From: CAZZGX01 sp964653715
GTDB taxonomy: Bacteria > Patescibacteriota > Minisyncoccia > Ryanbacterales > GWA2-47-10b
DNA: 8,688 bases
Reading direction: 5' to 3'
Assembly: GCA_964653715.1 (NCBI GenBank)
Contig: CAZZGX010000013.1
Location: 1 to 8,688, forward strand
The number at the start of each line of letters is the position of its first letter. The first letter of the stretch is position 1. The notes under the pieces are model-generated. The model ran no database searches and had not been told where the DNA came from. It was given only the letters and a program-made list of their open reading frames with translations. Both the position numbers and the translations under genes were made by a program. Below, in pieces: positions 6,353 to 8,688 of the stretch.

Positions 6353-7186
6353 ATGAGAGGTATCGAAGGAGGGTCTGAAAAAGTATCGCGTGACGTAGCG
6401 TATGAGAAAGCCCTGCGAGTTTTGTCAGAGGATTCGATTGATATGGAGCGCTTCAGAGACATTGACGACCCCCGATACGGGCGGCAAGTTGTTGATCGCG
6501 ACATTGCTGAGGTAGCACGGCTTGAAAAAATATTTGAGCACGAAGCAACGCCCGAATCCCGCGAACTCAAGCGCATTGCTACCATTTTCGAAGCTATTAT
6601 TCATGAACATGTTGAGCTTTCCGACTGGCTTGGTCCGGAAGCCTATACCTTAAAAGCTTCAAAATACGATGATATTAAAAATGGGATTGACTCCATCGTC
6701 GAATTTCCAATGGCCCAGAAAGAGACCTCTCATTTGGCTCTTGCCATTGATGTTACATTCAATCCGCAAGTTGAGAAGAAATTACGACGCATCAAGGATG
6801 AAATCAAGAGCGGGAAGCTCGCTGAAATAAAATATTTTGACCATGACGACCCGGATAAGTACAAGATTGATGATGTTCCTAGGGTTGTCGTTGGCGCTGA
6901 TAGGAAGGCGGTAGGAGAGCTTATCGAAGTTTGGCTCTCAGGAGACAATAAAAAGTTGGCAGTTCATCCCATTCAGCACTTGATCCTTGAAGAAATTAGA
7001 ATGGAACTCGAGGCATTTGAAAAGTATGCGATTACAGAGGGGCAAAAAAAGCCCGCAGAGGTTTATCGCAAAACACTGGTTCTTTTGGATACAATAACCA
7101 AGGCAAAAAAAGCCCATAAAACCCCCGATATCTATTCAGACTCGGTACTCCATGGCATCAGCCGATATTTAAAGAATTTTTCTTAA
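6353..7186 (+). CDS. Conserved hypothetical protein, possibly PD-(D/E)XK-like
   Basis: A 277-aa soluble, highly charged protein with no signal peptide or membrane segment. The first 75 residues look helical and charged. The core, about 75-195, reads as an alpha/beta domain: helix FEAIIHEHVELSDW (79-92), YDDIKNGIDSIVEF (105-118), strand SHLALAIDVTF (126-136), helix VEKKLRRIKDEIKSGKL (140-156), IKYF (159-162) and strand VPRVVVGAD (175-183). An acid in YDDIKNGIDSIVEF followed by a hydrophobic strand ending in D133-x-T135 recalls the PD-(D/E)XK nuclease fold, with E80 or E89 as a possible third acid. However, the motif Lys is not at its usual place, so this is a fold guess only. The C-terminal part (205-277) is helical. 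It lies between a terminator and an independent promoter, so it appears monocistronic. The start is chosen because of the -10 spacing; an AAGGAGGG at 6366-6373 has no start codon in range. Confidence 0.85.
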   Translation: MRGIEGGSEKVSRDVAYEKALRVLSEDSIDMERFRDIDDPRYGRQVVDRDIAEVARLEKIFEHEATPESRELKRIATIFEAIIHEHVELSDWLGPEAYTLKASKYDDIKNGIDSIVEFPMAQKETSHLALAIDVTFNPQVEKKLRRIKDEIKSGKLAEIKYFDHDDPDKYKIDDVPRVVVGADRKAVGELIEVWLSGDNKKLAVHPIQHLILEEIRMELEAFEKYAITEGQKKPAEVYRKTLVLLDTITKAKKAHKTPDIYSDSVLHGISRYLKNFS

Positions 7187-7190
7187 ATAT
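7165..7190. repeat. AT-rich inverted repeat spanning a stop codon and -35 region
   Basis: An 11-bp inverted repeat with one unpaired A: left arm 7165-7176, right arm 7180-7190, loop TTT. It contains the TAA of the 277-aa gene and ends 4 bases before the -10 box at 7195. No T-run follows, so it is a poor intrinsic terminator. Its position over the -35 region would suit an operator, but its A+T-only composition makes chance possible. Confidence 0.45.
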
Positions 7191-7191
7191 A

Positions 7192-7200
7192 TGCTATACT
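7192..7200 (+). promoter_or_regulatory. Extended -10 promoter (TGC TATACT)
   Basis: TG at 7192-7193, one base, then TATACT at 7195-7200 (5 of 6). No convincing -35 is seen, which is normal for extended -10 promoters. Transcription would start near 7207, giving about 34 nt of leader to the ATG at 7241. Confidence 0.65.
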
Positions 7201-7240
7201 AATAAAAAGGTCGGAGAAGAAAGCCATTTCTCAATTTTCA

Positions 7241-7399
7241 ATGATGCAGGAATTTATACAACTCGAAAGTCGCAACTTTAAATTCAAAATTGGCTCATTG
7301 GTCGCGTCATCCTTGTCGGGGTTTTTAGCTGGAGTCGCGGTCACGAGTGTTTTTTGGGCTTTAAATATTTATATTCTCAGTTCTGGTAGTTTTCTCTAG
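7241..7399 (+). CDS. 52-aa single-pass membrane protein (hypothetical)
   Basis: An open frame from ATG at 7241 to TAG at 7397-7399. The protein begins MMQEFIQLESRNFKFKIG, then has one hydrophobic, Gly/Ala/Ser-rich segment (about 19-47, with SLSGFLAGVAVTSVFWAL at 24-41), and ends shortly after. This is a polar basic N-terminus followed by a membrane span. It fills an otherwise empty 254-bp gap and follows a good extended -10 promoter. The Shine-Dalgarno-like GGAGAAG (7213-7219) is too far (21 nt) from the ATG but well spaced for an in-frame ATT at 7226, which would add SQFS. Which start is used is open. The function is unknown; candidates include a small membrane regulator or a subunit of an envelope complex. 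It is oriented with, and 41 bases before, the propeller gene. Confidence 0.65.
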   Translation: MMQEFIQLESRNFKFKIGSLVASSLSGFLAGVAVTSVFWALNIYILSSGSFL

Positions 7400-7405
7400 C
7401 GAGGA

Positions 7406-7434
7406 TTTAAAGGCGTTCCCAGGGTCTTTACATT
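7406..7434 (+). promoter_or_regulatory. Promoter of the sugar dehydrogenase gene, leaderless spacing
   Basis: TTTAAA at 7406-7411 (4 of 6 to the -35 consensus), a 17-base spacer, and TACATT at 7429-7434 (4 of 6). The expected start point is the A of the ATG at 7441. There is no Shine-Dalgarno; GAAG at 7435-7438 is too close to act as one. Confidence 0.5.
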
Positions 7435-7440
7435 GAAGCC

Positions 7441-8604
7441 ATGAAAAAATACGCCGTAGTGATACTACTGTCGTTGATTGTGGTTGTCGGCGTATTTTTC
7501 TATAGAAATAATTTGAGAGGCGTCTGGCCCGCCATCAAGAGTCCGCCCAGAGATATAACAAAAGAAACAACTATGCCGCTCACACTGCCGGGCGGCTTTA
7601 CCGTTTCAATCTTTGCTAAAGATCTTCCGGGAGCACGGGCATTGGCGTTTGATACCTATGGAAATCTTTGGGTGAGCGAGACTGCTGCAGGAATCGTGAG
7701 CATGCTTGAAATTAATGATGGAGTTGTAACGCGCGTGAATCCTATTTTTACAAAATTACAAAAACCTCACGGGCTCGCGTTTGATCCAGAGCATCCTGGG
7801 GCGCTCTATATCGCCGAGGAAAATCAGATTGTCCGCGCGCACATGTACAGCGATGGGTCGCTTGAAAAAGTAATAGACCTTCCGTCGGGCGGCAATCACA
7901 ACTTTCATTCGATTGGGTTTGGTCCGGATGGCAGGCTCTACGTTAAGATCGGATCTACGTGCGATGTTTGTCTTGAAAGCAATGAGCAAAGAGCAAAAAT
8001 ATTTTCTTTAAATCCCGACGGAAGTGATTTTAAAGAATTCGCACGAGGACTTCGCAACTCTCCGTTTTTTATCTGGCATCCCATTACCAAAAAAATGTGG
8101 GCAACCGAGATGGGGCGCGACTTTTTGGGAGATGATATTCCGCCAGACGAGATCAATATTGTGGAGGAAGGCAAAAACTATGGCTGGCCTAATTGCTACG
8201 GAAAAAATATTCACGATACCGATTTTGATAAAAATACCTATATTCGAAATCCATGTACGGAGCCTTTTGAAACACCTTCGTATATTGATTTGCCAGCGCA
8301 TTCAGCGCCCCTTGGACTCACGTTTGTTTCTTCCGAAATAGGATGGCCAAAAGAATATGAAAACAATCTTTTGGTTGCCTATCATGGCTCTTGGAACCGA
8401 ACCATGCCTACCGGCTATAAAATCGTGAGAATTAGACTTGACGCGGAGGGGAATTATTTAGGTATTGAAGATTTTATAACCGGCTGGCTTACCAGGGACG
8501 GTGCGCTTGGTCGTCCCGTGGACCTTCTGTTCCACGAAGACGCGCTTTATGTTTCTGATGACAAAGCGGGGGTTGTGTATAAAATCTCTTACCCTAAAAT
8601 ATGA
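7441..8604 (+). CDS. PQQ-dependent sugar dehydrogenase-like beta-propeller (GSDH/sorbosone dehydrogenase family), membrane-anchored
   Basis: A 387-aa protein. Residues 5-20 form an N-terminal membrane anchor and about 48-385 a six-bladed propeller of the soluble-glucose/L-sorbosone dehydrogenase type, which oxidise aldoses outside the cytosol with PQQ and calcium. Recognised pieces: PHGLAF (109-114), GNHNFHSIGFGPDGRLYVKI (151-170) with H153 at the position of the catalytic His of sGDH, STCDVC (172-177), GLRNSPFF (203-210; R205 and N206 match the cofactor-contacting RN pair), EMGRDFLGDDIPPDEIN (223-239), NYGWPNCYG (246-254) and YHGSWNRTMPTGYK (314-327). C174/C177 and C252/C272 could form disulfides. 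Family members I recall have Arg where this has H156, so activity is uncertain. Whether the cell has PQQ cannot be seen. The stop overlaps the next start by ATGA. Confidence 0.9.
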   Translation: MKKYAVVILLSLIVVVGVFFYRNNLRGVWPAIKSPPRDITKETTMPLTLPGGFTVSIFAKDLPGARALAFDTYGNLWVSETAAGIVSMLEINDGVVTRVNPIFTKLQKPHGLAFDPEHPGALYIAEENQIVRAHMYSDGSLEKVIDLPSGGNHNFHSIGFGPDGRLYVKIGSTCDVCLESNEQRAKIFSLNPDGSDFKEFARGLRNSPFFIWHPITKKMWATEMGRDFLGDDIPPDEINIVEEGKNYGWPNCYGKNIHDTDFDKNTYIRNPCTEPFETPSYIDLPAHSAPLGLTFVSSEIGWPKEYENNLLVAYHGSWNRTMPTGYKIVRIRLDAEGNYLGIEDFITGWLTRDGALGRPVDLLFHEDALYVSDDKAGVVYKISYPKI

Positions 8605-8688
8605 AAAAATGGTTGATTCTTTTTGTCGGCGCTTTTCTTCTTAACGCGCTATGGGAGAATCTTCATTCGATTTTTTATACAAAGTATA
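8601..8688 (+). CDS. N-terminus of a membrane protein, cut by the window end
   Basis: The ATG at 8601 overlaps the stop of the propeller gene (ATGA), and the frame stays open for 29 codons to the window edge. The visible part is MKKWLILFVGAFLLNALWEN followed by LHSIFYTKY: two lysines, one hydrophobic segment (about 4-18) and a WENLHS stretch just after it. The coupling suggests it is co-translated with the propeller protein and may be its membrane partner. The family cannot be assigned from the fragment. Confidence 0.7.
   Translation, partial: MKKWLILFVGAFLLNALWENLHSIFYTKY

Noticed and set aside
6366..6373. AAGGAGGG just inside the 277-aa gene, suggesting a later start
   Set aside because: No ATG, GTG or TTG in the reading frame lies 5-10 bases after it. 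The string simply encodes EGG residues.
6196..6585. Minus-strand open frame of 129 codons across the 6302 terminator
   Set aside because: Its translation is Ser/Arg-rich and low complexity, it runs opposite to two better-supported genes, and it would cross the hairpin.
1..8688. Recoded UGA as in some CPR lineages
   Set aside because: TGA is the natural end of four genes here (2360, 5954, 6298, 8604), two of them in ATGA overlaps, and no gene needs read-through.
1..8688. Mobile elements, CRISPR arrays, tRNA genes
   Set aside because: No transposase or integrase motifs, no regularly spaced repeats and no cloverleaf-like sequence were found on either strand.

Overview
The window reads as a piece of a Candidatus Patescibacteria (CPR) chromosome, probably from the Parcubacteria/Paceibacteria side. 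This is inferred from recognisable protein families, not from a marker gene. The pointers are a GT-C membrane protein with the 'NDARSHLDIGRRVVEG' / 'QLGSVWLPLTHLLM' signature, a DUF5652 mini-protein, several short proteins of CPR type, and very compact one-strand packing. All genes lie on the + strand. TAA, TGA and TAG are all used as stops, so there is no sign of the recoded UGA of Gracilibacteria/Absconditabacteria. I see no tRNA, rRNA, CRISPR array or insertion sequence.

Layout. (1) 22-750: a complete short-chain dehydrogenase/reductase with a simple Shine-Dalgarno; its promoter lies outside the window. (2) 766-5954: a probable operon headed by a good extended -10 promoter that leaves a leader of only about 6 nt. 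It holds two large polytopic GT-C-like membrane proteins (4-bp overlap), a membrane-anchored glycoside-hydrolase-like TIM barrel with a C-terminal carboxypeptidase-regulatory-like beta domain, a DUF1003 membrane protein and a DUF5652 membrane mini-protein. Gaps between genes are -4, 20, 4 and 1 nt. (3) 5951-6326: a self-contained unit with a TTGACG/TATTCT promoter, an AGGAGG site, a 100-codon gene and an intrinsic terminator 3 nt after the stop. (4) 6341-7186: a 277-aa conserved-looking soluble protein of unknown function, possibly related to PD-(D/E)XK enzymes, whose -10 box sits exactly where a leaderless mRNA would be expected. (5) 7165-7399: an AT-rich inverted repeat, an extended -10 promoter and a 52-codon single-pass membrane protein. 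(6) 7406-8688: a membrane-anchored PQQ-type sugar dehydrogenase beta-propeller, again apparently leaderless, overlapping by ATGA the start of a membrane protein cut by the window end.

Working together: the 807-5954 block looks like a cell-envelope module that moves sugars across or onto the membrane (GT-C enzymes) and trims or remodels glycans outside (anchored hydrolase), with two small membrane proteins of unknown role. The propeller protein and its overlapping partner form a second envelope-facing pair. The most distinctive property of the window is regulatory. Several genes lack a Shine-Dalgarno and have a -10 box at, or a few nucleotides from, the leaderless position, while the 5996 gene has one of the strongest possible ribosome-binding sites and its own terminator.
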